A DNA stretch of 64,000 nt from Setoptus koraiensis (taxonomy: Eukaryota > Arthropoda), in the NCBI GenBank assembly GCA_048013815.1, contig CM106586.1, positions 20,460,001 through 20,524,000 on the forward strand, written 5' to 3'. A program made the position numbers and the translations under genes. Numbering within the stretch: the first letter of the stretch is position 1; each line of letters begins with the position of its first letter. Below, one piece after another: positions 53,232-63,998 of this stretch. Under the pieces are notes generated by a model. The model was not told the DNA's origin. It ran no database searches and saw only the letters and a program-made list of their open reading frames with translations.

Positions 53232-56200
53232 TTATTCGCCACCTGTATAAGAGAACATCGATTGAACACCATTATTATTTGTTGTTACTGTCGTTGATGC
53301 TATTGCTACATTGCTGCTTCGACCACTACCTGTCCGTGGCTGGTGTGGGTCATTTGTTGTTGTTTGTTGATTATTTGACATTAAATCATCATCCATATTT
53401 ACTTTCTTATACTTGTGCTGTTGTTGTTGTTGCAGTTGCTGGTCAACTGGCATTACGTCATCAAATAGGGTAATAGATTGCCTTTGGGTATTTGCAGTAG
53501 TCTGACTATGATCTACTTGTTGATATTGTTGTTGCTGCTTCTTTTGTTGTTGTTGTTGGTTGCTGTTGTTGCCAACATTGTCCTGTTGTTGACCGCTCTT
53601 TGAATTGTCTCCATTTTGGTTTATGCTGCCCTGATTACTTGCTGGGGATGCTGGTGTTGGTGTCATATCTATGAGATACTTGTTTTCTTCGTACTCATCG
53701 AACACAATCTGCTCATGTTGTTGTTGTTGCTGTTGTTGTTGTTGTTGTTGTCGCGCCAATTGCATTAATTGCTGTTGCTTGTTGAACCTTTGCTGAGGTT
53801 GCGGATTATGCAAATGAGTATGCTCAAATATCATGCTCGAACTCATTTCCTGTTTCGTCATAAGTCCATTTGTGGTCGGTGCTCCCATTGGCTGTTGCAC
53901 TGGCGCCGGCTCAAGATCGATGAGAGACAAAGTGCGCGCCAATCTGGCTCTATTTCCTGTTTGCGCTTGCTGTTGCTGTTGTTGATGATGATAATTGACC
54001 ATTTGATCTGGAACGTTATGATGTGGCTGTTGAGCTAGATGACCCATTGAAATGGGTCTGTTGGTATTGTGCTGCTGCTGTTGTTGTTGTTGTTGCATCA
54101 TGGATCGATAATGAAGATCCGCCGTCGGTTGTTTGTGTTGTCCAGTGGTCTGCTGGTTGTGGGGTTTAAATGCCGACAAGGCAAGATCTTGCTGATTGGC
54201 GCTGTTGTTGTTGGTGGTGGTGCTGTTGTTGCCACTATTGTTGCTATTGAGGAAACCGTTGACGCTGGAGGCGGCCCCAAAAGGCAATTTGCCACGCGTC
54301 ATAGGATGATAGCATCCATTGGGACATTGCGAGTTTTGTTTGCTTGCTGGCTTGCTGTTGTCTCTGAACAGCCACGAGCTGGAGCACGTGACACAATGAC
54401 AACAAGACCTGCTGCTGTTGTGCGTGGGCGGCGTCATCATGTTGGCGGTTAGATTGTCGTGCTTGTTGTTGTTATGCAACAGCTGTTGATTGTCATTAAT
54501 GGGTCCGGTCTGCTGTTGCTGACCAGCCATGTTGTGTGACAAATGTGAAATTATATTATTGCTAAAGCCGTTACCCGGAGTTGGCGCTGGCTGTTGTGTC
54601 GCTGTACACACCAGTCCGCCAACATTTGAGGCCAAGAAGCGAGTGAGATCGTCGATTGAGGGCAACTGTTTGCCCATTTGCTGTTGCTGACTCTTGTTGC
54701 CGTTTCCGGTTTGCAGGGCCGGCAGCACTTGTTTGGCCGCCCGGCGTGACCTGTTGTTTGGCAGGTGCTGGTGCTGCTGTTGGTGTTGGTGTTGATGTTG
54801 GAGTATTTCAATTGAGTTGTTGCTCTGATGGTTGTCGATCGACATCAGCGACTCGTCCCTTTGTGTGGCTCGAAATTCCACCTGATCCACAAAGTCACTG
54901 GGCGCCTGATGATGATGACCGGCTTGATGATGATTGATGGGCCCACTCGACTGGTAAAATCTGGGCAAATACATCTGAATGAGCCTGCTGGTGAGAGTGT
55001 TTGTGTGACTCAGCACGCCGGCCGCCTGCGGGCCGCTCTTCCGGTGCATGTAGCCAGTTCGTTGTTGCTGCTGTTGCTGTTGTTGTCCGACGGCGTGTCG
55101 CTGTTGTCGCTGATCAGCGTGACTGTCACCGGCGTGATTAAAATGATGATTCAACTGGCTATTTGTCACGCAACCGACAGTGGAATTCATTGAGGAGCTC
55201 ACCACGGACGGTGTCATGGATCGGTTGTTTCTATTATGTTGTTGTTGCTGCTGCTGTTGCGTCATCATGGCAGCTCTGCTCTGGCGATGCTGGTTGATGT
55301 CGCTGGTGACGCTGCACGCCGATTGCCTACTGCCAAACATTTGGGCGCCCCCTTTCATTTGAATTTGCATGGCCGTTGGACGTTGCTGGTGTCGCTGTTG
55401 CTGCTGCTGATTGTTCAACCTGGCGAGATTGCTGTTTGCGTCTTGGGCAAGCGTTTGTCGCCGACTGAACTGGCCCAACGGGTTCGCCCGGTCGCTCTTG
55501 CTTATGGCTTGGCCCGGCTGCGCGCCGGATTCGCTCGAGCTGTGGCTGCTGAGCGACTTCTGCTTTGCACGGGCCCCCCTGGCCAGCGTGTTGAATTTGT
55601 CCTCGCTGCCGTGACACTTGATGGACAGGGCCACGAACAGCAGACAAACTGTGCTCAGTGTGCAGCACACACCGATAGCCGCTATGGTCATCTTCTGGAA
55701 TTGCGTTGGCGCCACCACTTCCGGCAGCTGTTGCCCGTTGGTATTGGTGCTGTTGGCCTCCTTCGACGCGGGCCCCTTCGTTGCCGACTGACCGCTGCCC
55801 GTTGCCGTCGTCGTCGTCGTCGTTGGTGTCGCTTGTTTCGAGCCCGCAGTCGCTTGGTGACGCGGATCTGGCGGAGTTGCGTTGAAGTGACGCTGATTGC
55901 GCAAATTGACACCGTTCTGCCTGCCATTGCCCGTCGGGTCTCTCTGGTGAACTATGGGACCCTCGAGAATGGGGTCGTCAATTGTGGTGTCCGCTTGCGT
56001 TGTGTTGGCCGCGGCGGCACTGTCCACCTTGGCGCCAGGGGGCGCTGTTGGCACGCTGGCCGGCTTGCTCAGTATTACGTTGGTGTCATTGGCAACGCCA
56101 ACTGGCGCCGGCCGGTTGCTCGCTGCCGGCTTAGACATTGGCTTGCCAAACGCACCTGTTGCCTTGTGGCCCCACTTTGACGAGACACCGGTGGCGCCAC

Positions 56201-59200
56201 TATCGTTTGGTGCCTGTTTGGTGCTGTTCTTGACGACATAATGGCTGTTGTAGTCGCCCGTGGCCACGGCCTCCACCACAGCCAAATCGTCTTGATCTAG
56301 CTTGCCGTTGACCGCACCGTCTGCGGGTGCGTCCAGTTCGCCGTCAATGGCGCTGGTGCTGCTATCTGTGGGCCCGTCATTGTGATCGTTTTGTTTGGTG
56401 TTGCCGTTGTTGTCACTGACGACCACCAGGTTGCCCTGATAAATGGGCACCTTGTCAGAGTCCAAATGGTTGGAATTGGGACCGGACGACACACTGGAGG
56501 TGGCCTCAATGTCCAGCGACGCACCTGTCGACGTGGACTGATGCTGCTGCTGCTGCCGCTTGGTGGTCACCTGAGTGGCCGACGACTGGCTGAGGTCCGA
56601 CAGCGGCTCAGTTGCTTGATCGGCTGTTTTGGCGGGCGTCGTCGACGCCGTAAGCAAGGTGCCGCTGGGCAAATGTAACGGTATGGTGATGTCACTCGCC
56701 GGATCTGGCAGCGATTTGATGGCACCGCTTGCACTTGTCGTCCGCTGGGCACGGTCACCTAGCTGCTGCTTGCCGTTGCCGTTTCCGGTGGCACCCATTG
56801 CAACGATGGTGGGCGTGGGCGCCGTCATTGAGCTCGTCCTAGTCGACTGACCGCCACTGTCCACTGTCTGCTCGTCGTACTGCTGCTCACCTGTCGTGCT
56901 GGATGGCGCCACTGTTGATGTGGACGCATTTGAGATTGTCGCTCTTTGTTTGTCCGCAGCGAGCTTGGCCTTGGGTCTAGGCGGCCGGGTCGTGATGACG
57001 GGACCGCCGCCAGACTGTTGTTGCCTATTGTTGTCGGTCGAGTTGCCGGCAGCACTGTCGCTGCTCCCGCTAATTACATTGACTGGCGCCGGGCTCGGAC
57101 TGGCGCCCCTCAGCACGGACTGGGCTCGCTTGGTCTTTTGCGCGTTGGCCGCCTTCGTGGTCCGCAGCTCAGGCGGTGATTTTGTGGTTGTGCTAATGGC
57201 CGTCACCAGCAATTGCAGCTCGTGCGCCAGTGTCGTCGATTCGTTCAACGTGACACTGACCGGACTTACAAAAGCGCTCGGCCTGCTAGTGGTCAACCTG
57301 TCGCGATTGTGCTGCAACGAGCCCATAATCTTTTTGCTGTTGACATTCTTGAGCCACCTAGATGTGGTAGAGGTGACAGTGGTGTCACCGGGTGCCCTGC
57401 CCGCTTGTAGTGCCGGTGTTTCAGCGCCAGACGGCGCCGACCTCGTGGCATTGACCGGGATAGCGGTGCTCACTTCCGGTTTTGTCGAAATCTTTCGATG
57501 CTGCTCGTTGCCGCCGACGCCGGCATGCGTCACAAATGGCGCAGTCGGGGTGCTGAGGCCGCCAGCGGAACTGGCAGTTGGTTGGTCCGTTGTCGCCGAT
57601 TGCTTGGACTTGTCGCCGTTGTTGTCGGCGATTGCCTGTGCTGCTGCCGCCGTTGTTGCCGCTGTTGTTGCTGTTGTTGCTGCTGTTGTTGGTGGCGTTA
57701 CCTGATTAGATAAACTGGTCGTCTGCTTGGCCCCAGAAACGTTGCGCAACTTGACATTTGCACTTGTCACGGGCGCGCCGGGCTTGAATGTGCCGCCTGT
57801 CAGCGGAATGGTGGCCGTAGTACGGGACTCGTTCCAACTGTCGGCCGGCTGGTGCCGCTGGTCAAGCGACGACCCACCTTGATTGTAGTTGTAATTGTTG
57901 TGCAACAGATTGTAATTGTCCAGCCCATTGTGTGTGCTGTTGTCGTCGTCCAAGTCCAGCATGCTGAGCGTCTCTACAGTGACGGCAGAGATTTTGTTGG
58001 CGCCCCTTCGAGGCGCCTGGCGCGTGTCCGGCGGCTGACCAGCGTCGTCGCCGTACACGCCGAGCGATGTGTCAGCGACGCCAGAGGCGCCTCTGGCGGG
58101 CGACAGCTCAGGGTCGAGGGGCAAATTGTTGTTGTCCATGGGATAGTCGCTGCTGCTGCTGCTGCTGTTGCCGCTCGCAACTCTGTTGGGCCGGCTAGAG
58201 TTGGCGCTCTCTTTGAGCCGCTTGAGATCGTGAAAATATCTCACTACTTCCGGTCTGTCGTGATCACTGCTGTGAGCGCCTGTGCCAGCAGCGGCCACAT
58301 TAAATCGTTGCTTGCCGTCGGCCACAATGCCTGTGGCCCGTTCCGATTGACCGACCGCACCGGCGTGGTCTTGTTGCGGCCGCTGCGACTCGCCGGGCGC
58401 CGGCGTCAGGGCAGAGATCGTGTTGAGCAGCAGCTGATTCACCTGGTTGTTGGTGGCCAGCAAGCCCTGCTTGGGCATGCTCTGCGACAGCAGCGTCATC
58501 AGTAGCGAGTTGCGTCGGTATTGGTCCACCTGAGAGTAGATTTTTGAGTTGGCCCGGGCGTGATGGGCGACCGCTGGCGCCGCCTGATTGTCGCCAGCTG
58601 AAATGGCCGCTGTTGTCGGTGTGGTTGTCGGCAGCGTCGTCAGTTTGTGTTGTTGCGCAACAACCGTTAGCTCGTTGTTGTTTGCAGCGGGCGAGTTGCC
58701 GTTGTCGCCGCTAGTGGGCAATTTGTACCGATTTGTCAGTTTAAATGGTTGCTGTGTGCCGTTGTTGTTCGTGCGTGTCGAAGCGAAATAATCCCGATAG
58801 TAATCGTTGAAATCGGTGGCCACAACCAACGGTCTCGACTTGTTGCCGTTGGCCGCCGCACCGATGGCCGCCAACTGCTCGTCGATGCCGGCACCGCCTT
58901 GGGGCGCCGATTGTGTGGTGCTGCCGATAGTGGTTCCGGTTGTGGTGGCCACAGTGGCGTCATAATCCCTGCTCGCAATAGTGTTGCTGGCCCGCTTGTC
59001 TGTGGCGCCCTCTAGCGGCCACGTCTTTCTGTTGGTGGGGTCATCGCTGGGCTCGGATTGGTTGCTTGAGTTCAGTAGCGACGACGAATCGTTCAAGTTG
59101 ACGCCACCGGCCGACAAAACATCCGCCCCCGCGCCCACATACTGTCCGCCGGGCAGCCAATCGGGGCCGCCATTGACGGGTAAGCGCGCAAACAAATTTA

Positions 59201-62200
59201 AGCCGGCCTGGCTGGCGTCTTGCTCGCTGCCGTTGCGCTGACCCGCGACCGTCGCCGATTGCGCCGCACTGGCCGGCGTGACCGCCGACTGCAAACCGGA
59301 AGCGGCAAACGGGCCCTGATCTTGGCCGCTGTCGTCTGTCACCTGGGTGAAATTGGTCAGTTTTGGCAGCAGCGTTACAGGTGAGCTGTCGATGGCAAGA
59401 GTAACGTTGCGCTGTCTATTGTTGGGCGAATAAAGCGACGATTGCTCGTCGTGCGGTTGCCGCTGGTCGCCATTGTTGTGTTTGTTTGTTTGTTGTTGCT
59501 GCTGTTGTTGCGCGTTGTTGACACTGAGCATCACGTTTATTGCCTCATTCAATGTGGCCGCCAATTGTTGCTGTTGCGCCCGATCCAAACTGTTCCTGTT
59601 GCGGTCCGCTATTACCTGTTGCTGCTGGCTGTTTGCGGGCAACGTTTTGTTGTTGTTGGTGCCGTTGTTGCTGTTGCTGTTGGTGTGGTTGTCGTGACGC
59701 TGACCTCGATACGATTGGGCCCGCGCAGTGTTGCCGTCGACGCTGCTGTGCATATCATACAATAAATCACCAAACAATTGGGTGTCGTTGGCTGTCGCGC
59801 TCTTGGCCGGTCGCTTCCTCACCTGGTCGCTGGTCGGCGCGTCGGGCCAGCGCTGGGCGCCTGCAGCGTCAGCGGTCCAGGCATTGTTGTCGTTGTTGTC
59901 GTTGTTGTTGTTGTTGCTGGTCGCCTGTTGCTTGTTTGTCGCCAGACCAGCGGTCAGCTGTGTGACAATTGTGATCTTTCTGTTCAGGTCTTCGTCGTCG
60001 GTGCGCGCATCGTCGTCGTCGTCGTCGCCGTCGTCACTGTCAGAGCCCGACGCCATCGACGGCGTCGCTTCCAAGCCGTTAGATGACGCAACAAGCGTAT
60101 TGTTCCGTCTTTGGCCGGCCTCTCGCTGCCTGTTGCTGCCGCCGCCGCCGCTATATCTGACACTGTTATCGGCGTCTATGTAGTTGTTGTTGCCGTTGTT
60201 GTTGCCGTTGTTGTTGCTGGTGCCGTTGTTGTGGCGCTGTATCGGATGATCCATCCAAGCGTGCAGCATCGACAAAGGATCTGGCGCGCCGCTGTCCAGG
60301 TATTTGCCGGGTGCGTCGGTCAGCATGAGATTGTTGTTGTTGTTGTTGTTATTATTAGACTGCTGGTTGCCGTTCGTTTGGCGCTGCCTGATGCGCGTCT
60401 TCTTGTCCACTATTTTCAGATCGCTATCCTTGAATATGGAGTCCTTCACGACGGGCGCCCTGGTTGCGTCATTAGTGGACTGTGTCGAGGGGTGCTGCTG
60501 TTGTTGTTGCTGTTGCTGTTGTTGCTGCTGCTCATGTGGGACAGGTGCATCGATGATGTTGTTGTTGTTGGCTTGTTGCGCAACTGGCTGCATTGTGCTC
60601 ATTGGCAGGTAATAGTCGCTGCTGGACAGCGACGGGTACGCCGGCCACGACGCCGGCCCGTCCGATTCGACGACAGGTGCTTTTGTTGTCGTGGTCGTCG
60701 TTGTCGACGTTGTTGTCGTTGTTCTGTTTGTGTTTGTGTAATGAAACAAATTCACAATGGGCGCAATCTGCTGATCCAATTGCGACTGGCCACCTAGCTC
60801 GTATTGTTGCTGTTGTTGTTGCTGCTGTTGTTGCTGCTGTTGCTGTTGTTGCTGTTGTTGTTGTTGCGCCGCTGGCTCGAGCGGCCTGGCCGTCGCGTTG
60901 TCCGCATAGTCGCGATAACGGTACCTGCTGCTGTCCAGTATGTCACTCATGCCATTGTTGATGTTGCTGTTGTTGTTGTGATTCATGACGGCCAAATTAA
61001 CGGCGCCAACGGGCACATCAATGCTGCTCAGCGACTGTGTCGATGGCATCTTGTCGTGAATCGTCATAACGACTGGCGGCGAACGCGTAAAGTAGCTCGT
61101 CAGCGGCGTAGTGTCCTGTTGCTGCTGTTGCGCAACATTGACGCCGTTGTACTGTCCACTAGTCACCAGGTAAGGCGCAGTGGCCGTAGTGTTGAACTGT
61201 GGCCACTCGATATGCGCTGCCTTGTTAGGCAGTCTGGCGTCGTCGCTGGCCGGCTGCTGTTGTTGTTGCAGTCGCAACACGGTGCTGCCGGTGCTCGTAA
61301 AGGGCGCCATTGAGGCTGGCTTGCCAACGATGATGTTGGCGAAGTCCTTTGTTGTTTCGCTCGACGGCGCCATTTGCCTTTGTTGCTGCTGCTGCTGTTG
61401 TTGTTGTTGTTGTTGTTGTTGTTGCTGCTGCTGTTGCGTAATTCTCGGCGCGATCTTGTTGTCGCTGCCAACGGGACCAACGGGATCGAACTGCCAATTG
61501 GTGGTGCTGCTGTTGTTGTAGCCGTTGTTGCTCGCATCGCCACTTACGTAACTATTTGCGTATGTGTTCGCGTAACCGTTTGCGTAACCATTGTAATCCA
61601 AGGGCGATTGTTGCTGCTGGCCGTCGTCCACTTGACCGGTGGACACAACGGTCACATTGATTGAGCTGGTGTCCGCCAGGTGCTTCTCAGGGGGCCTCAT
61701 TGCGGTGCCACTGTCGCCACTGTCTGAATGAAAATAATGCGCGGGTATTCGCTCGCCGGGCCCCACCCAATCGGGCGCTCTGGTGCGATTTGTGAGCGAC
61801 GACGGGGGCGTGCCCTGCGGATATCTCATTGAGGCCCCGTCGATTCGCTTGCCAAAGTTGGCCTGGGGCAATTTGCTCAATTTGTGCAAATCAATGCTGG
61901 GCACGGGCAACGGGTGACGCGCACCAACAGTTGGCGGCCCTCTGTGTGTCGAATTGGCAATCACGAATTGTCGGCCACTTGTCGACAACGCTGGCGCATC
62001 GGCCGTGATTTGTTGTGGCGCTTGCTGATTGGCTATTGGCGCCGCTGCCGAGGCCTCAGTTACGTAATTGGGCTCACCTGTCCAGATTGACTGCTTTTGT
62101 TTGTTGTGCGCTGCTTGTTGCTGCTGCTGTCTGGCCGTCGCAGCGACCTCTTGCAGCGGCAACCGCACCGCCTTCCATTTCAGGTGACTGGGCTCCATGG

Positions 62201-63998
62201 TGATCGATGGCATGGTGGTGGTTCTGTCACTGGTGGTGCTCAACAATACAGTGTTGTGGTTGCTGGGCCTGGTCGCAGAGATGGCGCCAGTGGCGCCAAT
62301 TAGGTTGACCAGGTTGAGATCGTCGGTCACAGGGGGCGCCCCCATGGCCATCATTGGCGTGGTGGGCAGTGCCACAGGCACGTCAATGGGGGGGCCCGTC
62401 GACGGGCCGCCCACGTCACCGTTGAATACCGGCTGATAGTCGGTGCTGATGGCGGGCTTAATTGGCAGCTGCAATTGCGCGCCTGTCCCGCCCACGGGCA
62501 CGCTGCCGCCTAGCGGCGGGTAACGCGCAGCGGCGGCCGGCCCGAGCTGGCTCAGTGCCGAGCCGAACAGCAACAATCCCAGACTGTTGACGCCCATACT
62601 TTTGGCCAAGCGCCTGTCCGGCGATTGGCCCATTGCAGCGGTCGATCGGTGCACCGGCTTCTGGGGCCACGGCTCAACCTTGAGCCGCTGCTCCAGGGTG
62701 CCGTTGCCAGGCGACGATATCTCCGGATCGCCGGCCGCCGCCGCCGCTCTCTCGTCGGGCTCCTTGGGCCGCCTCTGTTGTGGCCAGTCGGTGAGCCGAT
62801 TGGAATCGGCAAAACCAGCAATTGAAGTGGCTGTCACAATGGCTTCGTCACGCTCACCTGTCGCCGCGCTGTCACTGGCGCTGCGATCTGCCTCTAATAT
62901 CAGCTGTTTGGCCCTTCTGACTGACGGACCTACCTGTTGCGTCACTTGCTGTCTGCTGTCATCTTGTTTCTCGCTGTTGCTGCTGACACTCATCCGCTGG
63001 TCAAGTGTCACCGAGTGATGATGTCGCGTTGCCTCACCAAACGACGGGGTCACCTCAGGTGAGCTTGTGTTACCCGACGATTGGCGGCGGTCGTCCGGCG
63101 AAACTGTCACACCGGACCCGTTCGCCGACGTTGGCGGATGCTGGCCAGCCCACAGTGGCCATTCAAGGGGTGCCTTACCAGCGGACAAGCCAGCGGATAA
63201 ATCGGTCAGGTTTCTGTCGACCGTTATCGTCGGACCGCTGGTGTTGTAGTTGGGGCCCAGCGGCGACGCATGCAAAACAGAGATGTTACTCGCCAGCCGA
63301 TTGGGCTCGCTGAGATGTGGCCGCTCGAACAGCAACTGGCTGCCGTTGCTGGCCGGTTGCGACCCGTCGACGGGCTCGCCCGACGCGGCCAGCGGCCTCC
63401 AGTGACCCGTCCAAGTGACGTTTGCCACCAGTTTGCCCCGGTCAGCGGTTTCCGCCACCGGGTACCGGACGGTTGCGGCGGTCGATAGTGCCGATGCTGC
63501 GGTTGCTGCTGGCGCGGTTGTTGCTGACGCGGTTGTTGCTGATGACGCGCCGGGCGAGGAGCCCGTCGCTCTGGTCGGGACGGCGGCCGTCGTTGTTGGC
63601 GGCGCCGTTGTCGTTGTTGTCGTCGTTGTTGTCGTCGGTGTTGTTGCTGATTGTGCTTTTAGTGTCGATGCTGTGGGTGTCGATGCTGTGGATGTTGACG
63701 CTGTCGCCAGTGGCGCTGTCGTCGACTTGCTGTTGCGCGGATACCGATGGTCGCTGCCGACCGACGACCACAGCATCCGGTCCAGCATCAAATCGGCGAC
63801 ACTCACGGGCTCCAGCGGCTCAACTGGTTGACTTTTGGGCCTGTCGGGCTTGTCGGTGCGACCGCTGAGCGAGCCAAGTGACAATTGCGCCAGGTAATCG
63901 ACCTGTTGCTGGTCGGCCTTGGCGCCCTTGCTCTTGGTCCTGTTGGCGAGCTGCTGTTTCTTGGCCGCTGTTGCGCTGTCGTGCTTGGCGCCCTTCAT
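53232..63998 (-). CDS. Giant Gln/Asn/Thr-rich single-pass membrane protein (5' partial)
   Basis: An uninterrupted frame of 3588 codons that is open at the window edge. ATG 63996-63998 may be internal, since no signal peptide follows. The first 2770 or so residues are low-complexity, rich in Thr, Ser, Asn and Gln, with many N-x-S/T sequons and Thr runs, like a mucin-type ectodomain. One strong transmembrane helix follows (IAAIGVCCTLSTVCLLFVALSI, about 2773-2794; codons near 55620-55690) with a basic stop-transfer part. The tail of about 790 residues is also Gln/Asn-rich and ends SMFSYTGGE. Long poly-Gln runs lie at 60804-60870 and 61381-61437, and shorter ones at 53718-53751 and 55060-55083. 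A weaker hydrophobic stretch (SLGLLLFGSALSQLG, near 62550-62590) could be a signal sequence if a start at 62597 is used. No known domain is recognised. AATAAA overlaps the stop. Confidence 0.7.
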   Translation of the reverse strand: MKGAKHDSATAAKKQQLANRTKSKGAKADQQQVDYLAQLSLGSLSGRTDKPDRPKSQPVEPLEPVSVADLMLDRMLWSSVGSDHRYPRNSKSTTAPLATASTSTASTPTASTLKAQSATTPTTTTTTTTTTAPPTTTAAVPTRATGSSPGASSATTASATTAPAATAASALSTAATVRYPVAETADRGKLVANVTWTGHWRPLAASGEPVDGSQPASNGSQLLFERPHLSEPNRLASNISVLHASPLGPNYNTSGPTITVDRNLTDLSAGLSAGKAPLEWPLWAGQHPPTSANGSGVTVSPDDRRQSSGNTSSPEVTPSFGEATRHHHSVTLDQRMSVSSNSEKQDDSRQQVTQQVGPSVRRAKQLILEADRSASDSAATGERDEAIVTATSIAGFADSNRLTDWPQQRRPKEPDERAAAAAGDPEISSPGNGTLEQRLKVEPWPQKPVHRSTAAMGQSPDRRLAKSMGVNSLGLLLFGSALSQLGPAAAARYPPLGGSVPVGGTGAQLQLPIKPAISTDYQPVFNGDVGGPSTGPPIDVPVALPTTPMMAMGAPPVTDDLNLVNLIGATGAISATRPSNHNTVLLSTTSDRTTTMPSITMEPSHLKWKAVRLPLQEVAATARQQQQQAAHNKQKQSIWTGEPNYVTEASAAAPIANQQAPQQITADAPALSTSGRQFVIANSTHRGPPTVGARHPLPVPSIDLHKLSKLPQANFGKRIDGASMRYPQGTPPSSLTNRTRAPDWVGPGERIPAHYFHSDSGDSGTAMRPPEKHLADTSSINVTVVSTGQVDDGQQQQSPLDYNGYANGYANTYANSYVSGDASNNGYNNSSTTNWQFDPVGPVGSDNKIAPRITQQQQQQQQQQQQQQQQQQQRQMAPSSETTKDFANIIVGKPASMAPFTSTGSTVLRLQQQQQPASDDARLPNKAAHIEWPQFNTTATAPYLVTSGQYNGVNVAQQQQQDTTPLTSYFTRSPPVVMTIHDKMPSTQSLSSIDVPVGAVNLAVMNHNNNSNINNGMSDILDSSRYRYRDYADNATARPLEPAAQQQQQQQQQQQQQQQQQQQQQYELGGQSQLDQQIAPIVNLFHYTNTNRTTTTTSTTTTTTTKAPVVESDGPASWPAYPSLSSSDYYLPMSTMQPVAQQANNNNIIDAPVPHEQQQQQQQQQQQQHPSTQSTNDATRAPVVKDSIFKDSDLKIVDKKTRIRQRQTNGNQQSNNNNNNNNNLMLTDAPGKYLDSGAPDPLSMLHAWMDHPIQRHNNGTSNNNGNNNGNNNYIDADNSVRYSGGGGSNRQREAGQRRNNTLVASSNGLEATPSMASGSDSDDGDDDDDDARTDDEDLNRKITIVTQLTAGLATNKQQATSNNNNNDNNDNNAWTADAAGAQRWPDAPTSDQVRKRPAKSATANDTQLFGDLLYDMHSSVDGNTARAQSYRGQRHDNHTNSNSNNGTNNNKTLPANSQQQQVIADRNRNSLDRAQQQQLAATLNEAINVMLSVNNAQQQQQQQTNKHNNGDQRQPHDEQSSLYSPNNRQRNVTLAIDSSPVTLLPKLTNFTQVTDDSGQDQGPFAASGLQSAVTPASAAQSATVAGQRNGSEQDASQAGLNLFARLPVNGGPDWLPGGQYVGAGADVLSAGGVNLNDSSSLLNSSNQSEPSDDPTNRKTWPLEGATDKRASNTIASRDYDATVATTTGTTIGSTTQSAPQGGAGIDEQLAAIGAAANGNKSRPLVVATDFNDYYRDYFASTRTNNNGTQQPFKLTNRYKLPTSGDNGNSPAANNNELTVVAQQHKLTTLPTTTPTTAAISAGDNQAAPAVAHHARANSKIYSQVDQYRRNSLLMTLLSQSMPKQGLLATNNQVNQLLLNTISALTPAPGESQRPQQDHAGAVGQSERATGIVADGKQRFNVAAAGTGAHSSDHDRPEVVRYFHDLKRLKESANSSRPNRVASGNSSSSSSDYPMDNNNLPLDPELSPARGASGVADTSLGVYGDDAGQPPDTRQAPRRGANKISAVTVETLSMLDLDDDNSTHNGLDNYNLLHNNYNYNQGGSSLDQRHQPADSWNESRTTATIPLTGGTFKPGAPVTSANVKLRNVSGAKQTTSLSNQVTPPTTAATTATTAATTAAAAQAIADNNGDKSKQSATTDQPTASSAGGLSTPTAPFVTHAGVGGNEQHRKISTKPEVSTAIPVNATRSAPSGAETPALQAGRAPGDTTVTSTTSRWLKNVNSKKIMGSLQHNRDRLTTSRPSAFVSPVSVTLNESTTLAHELQLLVTAISTTTKSPPELRTTKAANAQKTKRAQSVLRGASPSPAPVNVISGSSDSAAGNSTDNNRQQQSGGGPVITTRPPRPKAKLAADKQRATISNASTSTVAPSSTTGEQQYDEQTVDSGGQSTRTSSMTAPTPTIVAMGATGNGNGKQQLGDRAQRTTSASGAIKSLPDPASDITIPLHLPSGTLLTASTTPAKTADQATEPLSDLSQSSATQVTTKRQQQQHQSTSTGASLDIEATSSVSSGPNSNHLDSDKVPIYQGNLVVVSDNNGNTKQNDHNDGPTDSSTSAIDGELDAPADGAVNGKLDQDDLAVVEAVATGDYNSHYVVKNSTKQAPNDSGATGVSSKWGHKATGAFGKPMSKPAASNRPAPVGVANDTNVILSKPASVPTAPPGAKVDSAAAANTTQADTTIDDPILEGPIVHQRDPTGNGRQNGVNLRNQRHFNATPPDPRHQATAGSKQATPTTTTTTATGSGQSATKGPASKEANSTNTNGQQLPEVVAPTQFQKMTIAAIGVCCTLSTVCLLFVALSIKCHGSEDKFNTLARGARAKQKSLSSHSSSESGAQPGQAISKSDRANPLGQFSRRQTLAQDANSNLARLNNQQQQQRHQQRPTAMQIQMKGGAQMFGSRQSACSVTSDINQHRQSRAAMMTQQQQQQQHNRNNRSMTPSVVSSSMNSTVGCVTNSQLNHHFNHAGDSHADQRQQRHAVGQQQQQQQQRTGYMHRKSGPQAAGVLSHTNTLTSRLIQMYLPRFYQSSGPINHHQAGHHHQAPSDFVDQVEFRATQRDESLMSIDNHQSNNSIEILQHQHQHQQQHQHLPNNRSRRAAKQVLPALQTGNGNKSQQQQMGKQLPSIDDLTRFLASNVGGLVCTATQQPAPTPGNGFSNNIISHLSHNMAGQQQQTGPINDNQQLLHNNNKHDNLTANMMTPPTHNSSRSCCHCVTCSSSWLFRDNSKPASKQNSQCPNGCYHPMTRGKLPFGAASSVNGFLNSNNSGNNSTTTNNNSANQQDLALSAFKPHNQQTTGQHKQPTADLHYRSMMQQQQQQQQHNTNRPISMGHLAQQPHHNVPDQMVNYHHQQQQQQAQTGNRARLARTLSLIDLEPAPVQQPMGAPTTNGLMTKQEMSSSMIFEHTHLHNPQPQQRFNKQQQLMQLARQQQQQQQQQQQHEQIVFDEYEENKYLIDMTPTPASPASNQGSINQNGDNSKSGQQQDNVGNNSNQQQQQKKQQQQYQQVDHSQTTANTQRQSITLFDDVMPVDQQLQQQQQHKYKKVNMDDDLMSNNQQTTTNDPHQPRTGSGRSSNVAIASTTVTTNNNGVQSMFSYTGGE

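Noticed and set aside
54069-63868. Many plus-strand frames of up to 314 codons opposite the giant gene
   Set aside because: Leu/Val/Cys/Arg-rich shadows of Gln/Asn/Thr codons on the other strand.
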